This document shows, in pieces, positions 1 to 9,093 of a stretch of 64,000 nucleotides of DNA. The position numbers and the translations under genes are program-made. Under the pieces are notes generated by a model. The model did no database searches. It was given only the letters and a program-made list of their open reading frames with translations, and was not told where the DNA came from. The stretch covers positions 186,001 through 250,000 of the forward strand of contig NZ_JACLQD010000005.1 in the NCBI RefSeq assembly GCF_014243445.1. The letters run 5' to 3'. Position 1 is the first letter of the stretch, and each line of letters begins with the position of its first letter. The DNA is from Paragemmobacter straminiformis (GTDB lineage: Bacteria; Pseudomonadota; Alphaproteobacteria; Rhodobacterales; Rhodobacteraceae).

Positions 1-390
1 ACCGATGCGCCCACGCCGTGCAACCCGCCCGAGGTGGCATAGGCGTCGCCGCCGAACTTGCCGCCCGCGTGGAGGGTGCAGAGGATCACCTCGAGCGCGG
101 ATTTGCCGGGGAATTTCGGGTGCGGGTCGATCGGGATGCCGCGGCCGTTGTCGCGCACGGTGATCGAGTTGTCGGCATGAAGCTCGACCTCGATCCGCGT
201 GGCGTGGCCTGCGACGGCTTCGTCCATCGAGTTGTCGAGGATTTCGGCGACGAGGTGGTGCAGGGCGCGTTCGTCGGTGCCGCCGATATACATGCCGGGG
301 CGCTTGCGGACGGGTTCGAGACCTTCGAGCACCTCGATGGAGGAGGCGTCATAGGTCTGTTCGCCTGTCGAGAGGAGGTCTTCGGCCATT
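1..390 (-). CDS. parE: DNA topoisomerase IV subunit B, N-terminal part (cut by window edge)
   Basis: The first 130 codons of a GHKL-type topoisomerase B subunit, which with ParC decatenates daughter chromosomes using ATP. The start is the ATG at 390-388. Visible are the opening motif [14 protein letters not shown], the ATP-binding helix with [11 protein letters not shown] (catalytic Glu and the Asn/Asp Mg-ATP site), DNGRGIP, and the ATP-lid glycine stretch [11 protein letters not shown] at the truncated end. The wording [24 protein letters not shown] fits alphaproteobacterial ParE better than GyrB, where GDTDDGSGLHHM is usual. The remainder (usually about 650 residues in all) lies upstream of base 1. 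No frameshift is seen. Confidence 0.93.
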
Positions 391-433
391 GGATGCTCGA
401 TTCTTTGTGCTGCCCTGTGGGGCGGGATTAGAT

Positions 434-460
434 CATCTTGCGGGGTGGGGACGCAAGATG
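434..460. other. Stem-loop between doc and parE
   Basis: A perfect 9-bp inverted repeat (catcttgcg / cgcaagatg, 434-442 and 452-460) with a 9-nt loop lies in the 110-bp gap between the end of doc and the start of parE, both on the minus strand. It could end phd-doc transcription, but no T-run follows on the minus strand. It could equally be a structured part of the parE leader. Confidence 0.45.
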
Positions 461-500
461 TTGGGGTGCCGGAGAGGCAAAGAGGCAGGGACGCGACCCG

Positions 501-884
501 TCAGGCACGGGGCGCGCGCTGGCGCAGCCATTCGGCAAGCTCGGCTTCGTCGAACAGGCGCTGGGCGGCGCGGATGATGGTCTGGCCGACGTCTTCGTGG
601 TTCCAGCCGATCTGGACCCCGTTCAGGTCGAGGCAGACGTCCATCGACTGGTGGGCCGTGCGCTTGTTGCCATCGTTGAAGCAATGGCCCTGCGCGATGG
701 CGATCGCATAGGCGGCGGCGAGGTCGAAGGCATCTTCGATCATGCCGTATAAAATGCGGTTGTCGACGCGGGCAAGTGCGCCTTCAAGGGACTTGTCGCG
801 CGCCCGTCCGGGCAGTTCACCGGGGTTCAGGATGGCGTCGTGGATACTTTCCACCAACTCGGCACTCAACAGGATGAAGGTCAT
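501..884 (-). CDS. doc: Doc-type toxin (Fic/DOC fold), type II toxin-antitoxin system
   Basis: A 127-residue Fic/DOC protein of the death-on-curing class. Doc toxins phosphorylate EF-Tu and block translation. The catalytic signature is present as HCFNDGNKR (His67 to Arg75), close to the family H-x-F-x-[D/E]-G-N-K-R, with Cys where Pro or Ala is common. The length matches Doc (about 126). Its ATG at 884 overlaps the antitoxin stop by 4 nt (ATGA), so the two genes are translationally coupled with the antitoxin first, the usual Phd-Doc order. The catalytic His, Asp/Gly/Asn and Arg are all present, so the toxin looks intact. Tethering to a plasmid or prophage is not evident, so this is a chromosomal or integrated copy. 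Confidence 0.9.
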   Translation of the reverse strand: MTFILLSAELVESIHDAILNPGELPGRARDKSLEGALARVDNRILYGMIEDAFDLAAAYAIAIAQGHCFNDGNKRTAHQSMDVCLDLNGVQIGWNHEDVGQTIIRAAQRLFDEAELAEWLRQRAPRA

Positions 885-1129
885 TTGTCACGCAGGTAAT
901 CGAGGACGGGTTGGTTGATTTCGCGGCGGCGGTTCAGGCTTTCCATCACCTCCTCCATCGTGGCGTAGCGGCCTTCGGTCTTGCCCACCGCTTCGGCGGG
1001 GACGATGTAGCCGACGAGGGCCGAGTTCTTCAGGATCGCCACGGGTTGGCCATTGGCGCGGTCAAAGACCTTTTGCGGCTCGCGCAACTCGGTCATGGTG
1101 CAGATGTTCGGCGTGGCGAGGCGGGTCAT
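881..1129 (-). CDS. Phd/YefM-like antitoxin of the Doc toxin
   Basis: An 82-residue antitoxin. The N-terminal part (about residues 1-55, containing FDRANGQPVAILKNSALVGYIVP) has the Phd/YefM DNA-binding pattern, in which a beta-hairpin reading 'xxPvaIlknsklVgylvp' precedes a helix. The charged C-terminal segment (MEEVMESLNRRREINQP) would wrap the toxin. The start at 1129 is chosen because an AGGGAG ribosome site lies 7-8 nt upstream; longer starts in the frame would run through the promoter. The family usually autorepresses: Phd dimers bind palindromes over their own promoter, and one such near-palindrome overlaps the -10 here. It is coupled to doc by a 4-nt overlap. Confidence 0.88.
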   Translation of the reverse strand: MTRLATPNICTMTELREPQKVFDRANGQPVAILKNSALVGYIVPAEAVGKTEGRYATMEEVMESLNRRREINQPVLDYLRDK

Positions 1130-1159
1130 CAGCGGCTCCCTTTGACGGATGTGCAATTG

Positions 1160-1188
1160 AATATACATTCTGGCGCGCAATTTTCCAA
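1160..1188 (-). promoter_or_regulatory. Probable phd-doc promoter with overlapping operator
   Basis: On the minus strand, TTGGAA (1188-1183) and TATATT (1165-1160) are separated by exactly 17 bp, 31 nt upstream of the antitoxin ATG. A near-palindrome GAATATACATTC (1159-1170, 10 of 12 bases symmetric) overlaps the -10, where an autorepressing Phd dimer would bind. Assignment is by inspection only. Confidence 0.6.
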
Positions 1189-1202
1189 GGGAGGGATCGA
1201 GG

Positions 1203-2090
1203 ATGCGGGTTCTGTTCACGGGCGGGTCGGGGAAGGCTGGCAAATATGTGGTCGCCTATCTGGCGGCGGCGGGGCATCGGGTGCTGAACGTAGACCGCGT
1301 GCCGCTGCGGCATCCGGGGGTGGCGGACCTGATCGCGGATATCACCGACAGCGGCCAGATGTTCAACGCGATGAGCGCCTATGCCGGTGACGACGAGATG
1401 GAGGATGGCAAGGGGCATCGGCCCTTTGACGCGGTGGTGCATTTCGCGGCCATTCCCGCGCTGAAGATCGCGCCGGACAACGAGACCTACCGCGTCAACG
1501 TCATGGGCACCTACAACGTGATCGAGGCGGCGGTGAAGATGGGCATCCGCAAGATCATCGTGGCGTCATCCGAGACGACCTACGGGGTCTGTTTCAGTGA
1601 CGGGGTGGTGGACCCGAAGGTGCTGCCGCTCGAGGAGGATTACCCGATCGACCCGATGGACAGCTATGGCATGTCGAAGAAGGTGAACGAGGCCACGGCG
1701 CAGAGTTTCCAGCGGCGGTCGGGGGCCGATATCTATGCGTTGCGGATCGGCAATGTGATCGAGCCGCATGAATACGCAACGGTCTTTCCGCCGCTGAAGG
1801 ACAATCCGGGGCTGCGGCGGCGGATCACCTTTAGCTACATCGACGCGCGGGATCTGGGGCAGATCGTGGACCTGTGCCTGAAGAAGGACGGATTGGGCTG
1901 GCAGGTGTTCAACGCCTGCAACGACACCAATTCCGTGCCGCAGGAGAATGGGGAGTTGCTGGCGCGGTTCTTTCCGAACGTGCCCCTGTCGCGGCCTGTG
2001 GGGCCGCATGAGAGCCTGCTTTCCAACCGCAAGATCCGCGAGGTTCTGGGGTTCAGGGAGCAGCATGACTGGCGGAAGTATGTGGGGTGA
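1203..2090 (+). CDS. NAD(P)-dependent extended short-chain dehydrogenase / sugar epimerase-like
   Basis: A 295-residue Rossmann-fold protein of the extended SDR family. The nucleotide-binding loop TGGSGKAG lies at residues 6-13, an acidic residue after beta-2 (VLNVDR, Asp31) suggests preference for NAD, and the catalytic Ser122-Ser123 plus Y155-x-x-x-K159 (SYGMSKK) are all present. HFAAIP resembles the HxAA motif of UDP-sugar epimerases and uronate dehydrogenases. The substrate cannot be read from sequence. The ATG at 1203 is preceded by GGGAGGGATCGAGG. It is divergent from phd-doc with a 73-bp gap and has no co-directional partner, so context gives no pathway. Confidence 0.82.
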   Translation: MRVLFTGGSGKAGKYVVAYLAAAGHRVLNVDRVPLRHPGVADLIADITDSGQMFNAMSAYAGDDEMEDGKGHRPFDAVVHFAAIPALKIAPDNETYRVNVMGTYNVIEAAVKMGIRKIIVASSETTYGVCFSDGVVDPKVLPLEEDYPIDPMDSYGMSKKVNEATAQSFQRRSGADIYALRIGNVIEPHEYATVFPPLKDNPGLRRRITFSYIDARDLGQIVDLCLKKDGLGWQVFNACNDTNSVPQENGELLARFFPNVPLSRPVGPHESLLSNRKIREVLGFREQHDWRKYVG

Positions 2091-2134
2091 AGGGGGGGCG
2101 ATCCCTGTGATGTGAGGGGGCGTTGAGGACCGCC

Positions 2135-2358
2135 GCGAAAAGGTCCAGTGGACCTTTTCGCCGGTCCGATTGCGGCTGAGGCAACGAAGCCGCAAGGGGT
2201 GTTCAACATTCCCGAAGCCTTGGGCACGGGGCGCGACCGCCCGGCGGGTGCGATCTATCGCGCCCGCCCCCCGCAGGGCGGGCGCGGCCCGTGCGCTGGA
2301 CGCACGGGCGGGCATGGGGCGGGCTTGGTCGCCGTGCGCACAACGATGGTTGTGCGCA
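2135..2358. repeat. Cluster of four strong stem-loops in the gap after the SDR gene
   Basis: The 282-bp gap 2091-2372 holds four hairpins in a row. They are: 2135-2161 (13-bp arms around one base, gcgaaaaggtcca / tggaccttttcgc); 2259-2286 (11-bp arms cgcgcccgccc / gggcgggcgcg, 6-nt loop); 2287-2309 (9-bp arms gcccgtgcg / cgcacgggc, 5-nt loop); and 2335-2358 (10-bp arms tgcgcacaac / gttgtgcgca, loop gatg). The gap lies between convergent genes (SDR plus, GST minus). No coding frame looks genuine here. It could be a bidirectional terminator, a repetitive palindromic element or a small structured RNA. Confidence 0.7.
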
Positions 2359-2372
2359 ATGCAGCGGAACGT

Positions 2373-3032
2373 TTACGCCGGTTCGGCCATCCGTCCGGCC
2401 CACATCGTCTTGAACCCGTCGCGCGCTTGGCAGGTCTTGATCCACGCGTCGAGGGCGGGGAATTCGGCCATCAGCGCGGCGTTGCCCTGTGCGTAGCGGA
2501 CGCATTCGGCCACGACGATATCGGCAGCGGTGAAGCGGTCGCCCAGCATGAAGGGGTGGGCCGCCAGATGCGCATCAAGCCGCGCGAAGGGGCGGCGCAG
2601 CTTTTCGGCCGAGACGTTTACGGTGGCCTGCTGTTCCGGCGTCAGCGCCGCACCCGAGGCGAGCGGGTAGAACATCTCGAGAGCGGGGCCTTCCACGGAG
2701 GTCGCGGCAAAGAGGGCCCATTGCTCCATCAGCGCGGTTTCGGCATCGGAACGGGGGCCAAGATCGCCGCCGTAGCGGCGGGCGATGTAAAGCGTGATGG
2801 CAAGGCTTTCGGTCAGGACCAGATCGCCGTCCTTGAGCGCGGGGATCTGCGCCTGCGGGTTCACGGCGGTGAATTCGGGAGAGGCGGTGTTGACGGGCGC
2901 ATCCGCCGCGACGGGTTGGGGCAGCCGATAGGCCTGTATCACCGGAACATGGGCAAAGGGCGTTCCGGTTTCGGCCAGAAGCCAGAGCGGGCGCGAGGCG
3001 CGCGAGCGGTAGACACCGTAGAGGGTAAGCAT
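2373..3032 (-). CDS. Glutathione S-transferase family protein
   Basis: A 219-residue cytosolic GST. The N-terminal thioredoxin-like domain (about 1-85) starts with LYGVYRSRASRPLWL and contains the cis-Pro and glutathione-binding segment AQIPALKDGDLVLTESLAI, where the SNAIL/TRAIL-type Glu-Ser contacts the gamma-glutamyl part. The helical C-terminal domain (about 95-215) has the N-capping box signature FTAADIVVAE. Position 10-11 carries Ser/Arg rather than a clear catalytic Tyr or Cys, so the class (beta, theta-like or other) is uncertain. Stop and start neighbours are unrelated; the next gene upstream on the same strand ends 25 bp away. Likely role: conjugation or peroxide detoxification in the cytoplasm. 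Confidence 0.88.
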   Translation of the reverse strand: MLTLYGVYRSRASRPLWLLAETGTPFAHVPVIQAYRLPQPVAADAPVNTASPEFTAVNPQAQIPALKDGDLVLTESLAITLYIARRYGGDLGPRSDAETALMEQWALFAATSVEGPALEMFYPLASGAALTPEQQATVNVSAEKLRRPFARLDAHLAAHPFMLGDRFTAADIVVAECVRYAQGNAALMAEFPALDAWIKTCQARDGFKTMWAGRMAEPA

Positions 3033-3056
3033 GGAAACCTCGGGAAGGTTGATGGG

Positions 3057-4784
3057 TCAGTCGGGAAGGGCGTAGACGGCGAAGCCCGGCATGGTCGAGA
3101 CGTTTTCGAGTGTCGCCATCCAGGGGCGCGGGTCGGGGCCGTATTCCTGCACCTCGGGCGGGCCCCAGTAGATGTAATCGATGCCGAGGGCGCGTGCGGC
3201 CTCGCTCCAGTCGGGCGCGCCCTGCATCAGCTTTTGCAGCAGCGCATCGCGGGGGGCGGTGTCGATGCCATGCGACCAGAGGTGGCCTTCGTAGCCCAGC
3301 ACGCGGAAGCGGCCCAGCCAGTCGAGCGGGTGGTTCACGCGGCGCGAGGCGGCGAAAACCGCGTCCTTGGGCAGGGCCTCGACGGCGGCTTCGGTGCCGA
3401 TCACCTCGTCCCGCGCGATGAGGCCGTAGCCGTTCGTCCCGCCGCTGCGCAGCGAATAGGCCAGCAGCAGCACCGCCGGTGCCAGCAGCAGGGCCGCGGC
3501 CACGGGGGCGGCGGCGCGGCCGAGGCGGTCGAGGCGCGGTTGCACGAGGCGTTCGGCAAGGGCGAGGAGCAGCAGCCACGGCCAGATGATGAGCTTGATG
3601 TTGTCCCAGTCCCACGGGGCCAGCATGACGGTGAAGAACAGCGCGAAAAGCGCCACGGTGCCGATGGCCATGCGCCGGGTGGCGCGGGCGTCGGGGGCGT
3701 TGCGGTCGGCCCAGAGGCAGGCGGCCACGGCAAGCGGAAGGGCGAGCCAGAGGCCGAAGTTGTCCCACAGGAAGGGCAGGAAGGGCTGGTCGCCCGCCAT
3801 CCAGCCAAGGGTGATATGCGCGACCCCTGCCTTTTGCAGCCATGCGGTCGAATGCAGCACCAGCAGGATCGCGGGCAGATAGGCCGTCAGGGCCATCGGC
3901 CCCGAGAGAAGCCTGCCCGCCCCGCGCAGCCCGCCCCGTGCCAGCGCGACAAGCCCGAGGATCAGGCTGACCGCGACGAAGGCGTGCAGGTGGAACAGCG
4001 GCATCACGCCCCAGAGCAGGCCGAGCATGACCTGCGCATTGCGCGCAAGCGGGCGTTTGCCGCTGGCATGGCCGTCGAGCGCAAGGATCAGCATCAACCC
4101 GATGGGCAGCGCGAAGAGCATGCTGCGCTGTGGCACCATCAGCGCCAGCGTCAGGTTCTTGAACTGCGTGCCGTTCTGGAAGTCGATCCCGTCCCAGCCG
4201 GCGGGCGCGACCATCGCGGCGGTGGTGACCCAGCTGATGTTCAGGAACATTCCCCCCAGCGCCCACCACCCGCCGAAGCGCAGCAGAAGCGCCACGCAGA
4301 GCAGGATGGTGACAAAGCCCGTCAGCATGAGGTGAAGCGCTGTGTCCGCGCCGACCGCCTCCCACAGCGCGTTGTAAAGATCTGCGCCGAGCGGGTAGCG
4401 CAGCGGATCGGTCGGGTAGCCGGGGTTCGGGGGCGGAAAGGCGGTGCCGTCGACAAAGGAGCGCAGGTAGCTGATGTGAAGCGGCAGGTCGCCGAAGTTC
4501 ATCACGTCGCGCGTGCCGTAGCTGTCGGGTCCGGTCAGCAGGATTCCCTGGAAATGACCGAAGCAGAAGGCGGTGACGAGGACGGCGATCCCCCATTCCA
4601 GCGCGTTGAGCGGCAGGCGCGGCAGGTCTGCGAAGCGGCGGGCGGGCAGCAGCGCCAAGGGAAGGGCGAGGACAAGGCTGACCAGCGCCACGCGGGCATC
4701 GAGGCCCTGCGAAGCAAGCGACAGAAGATAGGCGATCGAGGTGGCAAGCACGGCATGGAAGAAGAGAAAGACCGGAACGATCAT
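3057..4784 (-). CDS. Polytopic membrane protein, possibly GT-C-type glycosyltransferase
   Basis: About 575 residues with roughly 11-12 hydrophobic segments spread from residue 1 to about 455, then a soluble C-terminal domain ending in FAVYALPD. The first large loop has the conserved-looking segment GPDSYGTRDVMNFGDLPLH followed by RSFVDGTAFPPPNPGYP, a layout seen in GT-C lipid-linked-sugar transferases and related proteins whose acidic catalytic residues lie in loop 1. That assignment is inference; I do not recognise the family with certainty. The ATG at 4784 is preceded by GGGGGCGGGC; an ATG at 4796 is the alternative. It ends 25 bp before the GST start. Neighbouring genes do not explain its substrate. 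Confidence 0.7.
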   Translation of the reverse strand: MIVPVFLFFHAVLATSIAYLLSLASQGLDARVALVSLVLALPLALLPARRFADLPRLPLNALEWGIAVLVTAFCFGHFQGILLTGPDSYGTRDVMNFGDLPLHISYLRSFVDGTAFPPPNPGYPTDPLRYPLGADLYNALWEAVGADTALHLMLTGFVTILLCVALLLRFGGWWALGGMFLNISWVTTAAMVAPAGWDGIDFQNGTQFKNLTLALMVPQRSMLFALPIGLMLILALDGHASGKRPLARNAQVMLGLLWGVMPLFHLHAFVAVSLILGLVALARGGLRGAGRLLSGPMALTAYLPAILLVLHSTAWLQKAGVAHITLGWMAGDQPFLPFLWDNFGLWLALPLAVAACLWADRNAPDARATRRMAIGTVALFALFFTVMLAPWDWDNIKLIIWPWLLLLALAERLVQPRLDRLGRAAAPVAAALLLAPAVLLLAYSLRSGGTNGYGLIARDEVIGTEAAVEALPKDAVFAASRRVNHPLDWLGRFRVLGYEGHLWSHGIDTAPRDALLQKLMQGAPDWSEAARALGIDYIYWGPPEVQEYGPDPRPWMATLENVSTMPGFAVYALPD

Positions 4785-4962
4785 GCCCGCCCCCATTCCG
4801 CGCCGGTTGTGGCTTGCACGCGTTGTCCTCCATCGGCCCTTGCTGGCGGAGCCTAGCCCCCGAATGACGGATAATTCAAGGGCAGAGGCCCGCTTGCGTT
4901 TTGCCGCGCTGCGGCGAGGGTGGTGGCTTGCCCGCCCCCCTCGGGGCGGATAGGTCTGGGGC

Positions 4963-6306
4963 ATGACGACCGCATCGACATATCCGGCCCATGCGCGGGC
5001 GACGCTTGCGCTGGGATTGCCGCTGATCGGCAGCCATCTGGCGCAAATGGCCTTGCATGTCGTCGATACGGTGATGCTGGGCTGGTACGGGGTCACGGAA
5101 CTGGCCGCCGTGGTGATCGGCGGGTCTTCGTTCTTCGTGGTGTTCATCCTCGGCTCGGGTTTTGCGCAGGCGGTGATGCCGATGGTGGCGGCCTCGCTGG
5201 GCGAAGGGGACGAGGCGCAGGTCCGGCGCGACACGCGCATGGGGCTGTGGCTGTCGCTGGGGTTCGGGATTGCGGTCTATCCGCTGTTCTGGAACGCCGA
5301 ACCCGTGCTGCTGATGCTGGGCCAGAAGCCCGAGGTCGCGGCGCTGGCGCAGGATTTCCTGCGGGTGGCGGGACTTGGCATGGTGCCGGCCTTGCTGGTC
5401 ATGGCGCTGAAAAGCTATCTTGCCGCGCTGGAGCGGACGCAGGTCGTGCTTTGGGTCACGCTGGTCGCGGTCGGGGTGAATGCGGCGATCAACTGGTTCC
5501 TGATCTTCGGCAATGGCGGCGCGCCCGAGATGGGGGTGGTGGGGTCGGCCATCGCCTCGCTTTCGGTGCAGGTGGTGACCTTTGCCGTGCTGGCGGTCTA
5601 TGCCGGATGGCTGCCCGAATTGCGGCGCTTCCGGCTGTGGCAGCGGTTCTGGCGGCCGGACCCCGCGGCGCTGGGGCGGGTGTTCCGGCTGGGCTGGCCC
5701 ATCGGGGTGACGGGGTTGGCCGAAAGCGGGATGTTCCAGGCGAGCGCGCTGATGATGGGCTGGATCGGGACGGTGGAACTGGCCGCGCATGGCATCGCGA
5801 TGCAGGTGGCGGCGCTGGCCTTCATGGTGCATCTGGGCCTGTCGAATGCGGTCACGGTGCGGACGGGCTATGCCGACGGGGCGGGCGATGCGGCAGGGGT
5901 CAGGGCGGCGGCGGCGACGGGGATCGCGCTGTCGCTGGGGTTCGGCGCGCTGATGGTGGCGCTGTTTCTGGCCGCACCCGTGCAGATCCTGTCGCTTTTC
6001 CTCGACATGACCAAGCCCGAGTCGGGGCGGATCGTGGCCTATGGCACGGTCTTGCTGGCGCTGGCGGCGCTGTTCCAGATCATGGATGCGATGCAGGTCA
6101 TCGCACTTGGCATGTTGCGCGGCGTGCGCGACACGCGGGTGCCGATGGCGCTGGCGGCGCTGAGCTACTGGGTGATCGGCATTCCGACCTGCTACATCCT
6201 TGCCTTTCCGCTGGGGCTGGGCGGGGTGGGGCTGTGGCTCGGGCTGGTCGTCGGGCTGACGGGTGCGGCGTCGAGCCTGATGTGGCGCTTCTGGTCGCGG
6301 CGCTGA
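4963..6306 (+). CDS. MATE family multidrug/cation efflux transporter
   Basis: A 447-residue MATE transporter with about 12 membrane segments in two six-helix bundles. It shows the family N-terminal pattern GLPLIGSHLAQMALHVVDTVMLGWYG, AVVIGGSSFFVVF, and the mid-protein restart FRLGWPIGVTGLAESGMFQASALMMGWIG, which mirrors the N-terminal half. Such proteins expel cationic drugs, dyes or metabolites by Na+ or H+ antiport in the inner membrane. The length is typical (about 450). The ATG at 4963 follows GGGCG-type sequence. It stands alone and is convergent with the next gene across repeat element A. The substrate cannot be predicted. Confidence 0.92.
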   Translation: MTTASTYPAHARATLALGLPLIGSHLAQMALHVVDTVMLGWYGVTELAAVVIGGSSFFVVFILGSGFAQAVMPMVAASLGEGDEAQVRRDTRMGLWLSLGFGIAVYPLFWNAEPVLLMLGQKPEVAALAQDFLRVAGLGMVPALLVMALKSYLAALERTQVVLWVTLVAVGVNAAINWFLIFGNGGAPEMGVVGSAIASLSVQVVTFAVLAVYAGWLPELRRFRLWQRFWRPDPAALGRVFRLGWPIGVTGLAESGMFQASALMMGWIGTVELAAHGIAMQVAALAFMVHLGLSNAVTVRTGYADGAGDAAGVRAAAATGIALSLGFGALMVALFLAAPVQILSLFLDMTKPESGRIVAYGTVLLALAALFQIMDAMQVIALGMLRGVRDTRVPMALAALSYWVIGIPTCYILAFPLGLGGVGLWLGLVVGLTGAASSLMWRFWSRR

Positions 6307-6328
6307 CGACCGCTGCCCGGACAAGGAA

Positions 6329-6511
6329 GGGGGGCTTTCCGCCCCCCTCGGGGCGCTGCCCCTCACCCCCCGAGGATATTTGGGGCAAGAGGAACGAGGG
6401 ACGAGGGACGAGGAACGCGGGACGCGAAGCCCGGTCTTTTCCCGTCTTTCACATTCGCGGAAATATCCTCGGGGGGAGGCGCCTTGCGCCGTGGGGGGCG
6501 GAAAGCCCCCC
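6329..6511. repeat. Nested inverted-repeat intergenic element, copy A
   Basis: The outer arms are a perfect 19-bp inverted repeat (ggggggctttccgcccccc, 6329-6347; complement at 6493-6511). The inner arms are a perfect 16-bp repeat (ccccccgaggatattt, 6366-6381; aaatatcctcgggggg, 6461-6476) around a 79-nt variable centre. A small GC hairpin (ggcgc-ctt-gcgcc) lies between the right inner and outer arms. An 8-bp AT-rich hairpin (gaattttc-gca-gaaaattc, 6513-6531) follows directly. It fills the gap between the convergent MATE gene and the next minus-strand gene. No ORF or transposase is present. Related copies are at 18935-19090, 37149-37289 and 53631-53799. Confidence 0.9.
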
Positions 6512-6533
6512 GGAATTTTCGCAGAAAATTCGT

Positions 6534-6950
6534 CTATTCGGCGGCCTTTTGCGCCTTGATCAGGCGGTCGGCCTTTTTTCGGACCAGAACCGAGCGCAGG
6601 TCGTGCATGGCCAGAAGCAGGGTGTCGGTCACCTCGGCCAGCTCGGCGTCGGTGGCTTTGGACTGGGCCCATTGCGTGGTCAGGTTCATGTGATCCACGG
6701 CGCGGAGGATGTCGTCGATGTCGCGGCGGGCGAGGGTGTCGAGGCGTGCGGCCATCCAGTCGGCGATGACCTTGGCCTCGGCCCCGGTCAGGGGGCGGTC
6801 GCCGTGCGGCTTGACGTTGCCGTTGCGCACGTTGACCACCGCGATCTCTTCCATCTCGATCCGGCGCTGGCGGTTTTCGGTATCGACCCGAAACACCGTC
6901 GCGCCGTTCTCGCGGATGCGGAAGTAATATTCCGGCAGATCGCCCGACAT
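6534..6950 (-). CDS. Conserved hypothetical protein next to aminotransferase
   Basis: A 138-residue soluble, charged protein, not recognised as a named family. The N-terminal half (about 1-60) is beta-rich and includes YYFRIRENGATVFRVDTENRQ. The C-terminal half is helical and ends in a basic, Ala/Lys-rich tail (RKKADRLIKAQKAAE). There is no signal peptide or membrane segment. It starts 11 bp after the stop of the aminotransferase on the same strand, so the two are probably cotranscribed. Codon use and GC match its neighbours. The conserved operon-like arrangement is the only clue to role, and no function is claimed. Confidence 0.75.
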   Translation of the reverse strand: MSGDLPEYYFRIRENGATVFRVDTENRQRRIEMEEIAVVNVRNGNVKPHGDRPLTGAEAKVIADWMAARLDTLARRDIDDILRAVDHMNLTTQWAQSKATDAELAEVTDTLLLAMHDLRSVLVRKKADRLIKAQKAAE

Positions 6951-6961
6951 CGGCTCACCTT

Positions 6962-8233
<1,272 letters not shown>

Positions 8234-8255
8234 TCAAGCTGGATGAGGGATCACC

Positions 8256-8531
8256 ATGGCCGAGACGGCGGAGGCGCGCCTGAAGCGCATGACGATGCGG
8301 AGCTGGCGGCGCGGGACCAAGGAGATGGACCTGATCCTTGGGCCATGGGCCGATGCGCATCTGGCGGGGCTCGATGCGGCGCGGCTTGAGGCCTACGAGC
8401 TTTTGCTGGCCGAGAATGACCAGGACCTGATGGCCTGGATCTTCGGGCAGGCCGAGGCGCCCGCGCATGTGGCGCCGCTTCTGGGCGAGATCGCGGCCTA
8501 TGCCCGCGCGCGGCTGGTGCCAAAGGGCTGA
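8256..8531 (+). CDS. sdhE: Succinate dehydrogenase assembly factor SdhE (SDHAF2/YgfY family)
   Basis: A 91-residue protein that helps covalent attachment of FAD to the flavoprotein subunit of succinate dehydrogenase. It carries the family signature RRGTKEMDLIL, in which the R-G-x-x-E motif (Arg19-Gly20-Thr-Lys-Glu23) is essential, followed by the helical bundle with YELLLAENDQDLMAWIFG. Size and all-helical content match. The start ATG at 8256 is preceded by GAGGGA with a 5-6 nt gap. It is divergent from the aminotransferase and followed after 64 bp by the MarR-type regulator. Confidence 0.92.
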   Translation: MAETAEARLKRMTMRSWRRGTKEMDLILGPWADAHLAGLDAARLEAYELLLAENDQDLMAWIFGQAEAPAHVAPLLGEIAAYARARLVPKG

Positions 8532-8595
8532 CGTTTACCCGATCTTGGGAATTTGCGCCGAATCTGGGCCGGAGATGCCGGACAGGAGGGCGAAG

Positions 8596-9093
8596 ATGAC
8601 GGTTCATGGAACGATCCGCGACGGGTCGGAAACGCTGGTGTTGCAGGGCTATCTTGACAACATGGCGCTGGTCGAGCGGCTGCACAGGCTGTTGCTCGAT
8701 GTGATCAAGGACGAATTCGAGCGGCTGGGGGTCGAGGAGATCAACCCCGTGCAGGCGCTGTTGCTGTTCAACATCGCAGAACACGAGGTCACGGCGGGCG
8801 AATTGAAGTCGCGCGGCTACTATCAGGGCAGCAATGTCAGCTACAACCTGAAGAAGCTGGTCGATCTGGGCTATCTGCACCACCAGCGTTCCGAGGTGGA
8901 CCGCCGTTCGGTGCGGGTGAAGCTGACCGCGAAGGGGCGCGAGATGCGCGGCAGGATCGAGGACCTGTTCCGCCGCCATGCGGGGCTGCTGGCCGTGCGC
9001 AGCGGGGTTTCGGCCGCGGGGCTGGAAGATGCCAACCAGGTGCTGCGGCGGATCGAGCGGTTCTGGGGCGAGCAGATCCGCTACATTTATTGA
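8596..9093 (+). CDS. MarR-type winged-helix regulator, LdtR-like
   Basis: A 165-residue regulator with a winged helix between about residues 45 and 120. It contains NPVQALLLFNIAEHEVTAGELKSRGYY, the recognition part QGSNVSYNLKKLVDLGYL, and the wing with HHQRSEVDRRSVRVKLT. This arrangement resembles LdtR of Rhizobiales, which controls L,D-transpeptidase and stress genes; that target is from family knowledge, not from this sequence. The ATG at 8596 is chosen because AGGAGGG lies 5 nt before it; a nearer ATG at 8575 lacks one. It is probably dimeric through flanking helices. It is transcribed towards the pilin-like gene, 111 bp away. Confidence 0.8.
   Translation: MTVHGTIRDGSETLVLQGYLDNMALVERLHRLLLDVIKDEFERLGVEEINPVQALLLFNIAEHEVTAGELKSRGYYQGSNVSYNLKKLVDLGYLHHQRSEVDRRSVRVKLTAKGREMRGRIEDLFRRHAGLLAVRSGVSAAGLEDANQVLRRIERFWGEQIRYIY

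Noticed and set aside
1-390. gyrB assignment for the partial gene
   Set aside because: The [24 protein letters not shown] wording and the sequence before it match ParE rather than GyrB. Only the first 130 residues are present, so this is strong but not absolute.
2148-4856. Very long reading frames opposite annotated genes (for example plus 2148-4856, plus 37473-40823, minus 20713-23676, plus 52314-53546)
   Set aside because: These are open only because GC-rich codon phasing keeps the antisense frame open. Their translations are low-complexity or Arg/Gly/His-rich and match no family, while the opposite strands encode recognisable proteins.
6329-6511. Insertion sequence or MITE
   Set aside because: There is no transposase ORF, no clear target-site duplication, and the arms are G/C blocks rather than terminal transposase sites. 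It fits a non-autonomous intergenic repeat better.
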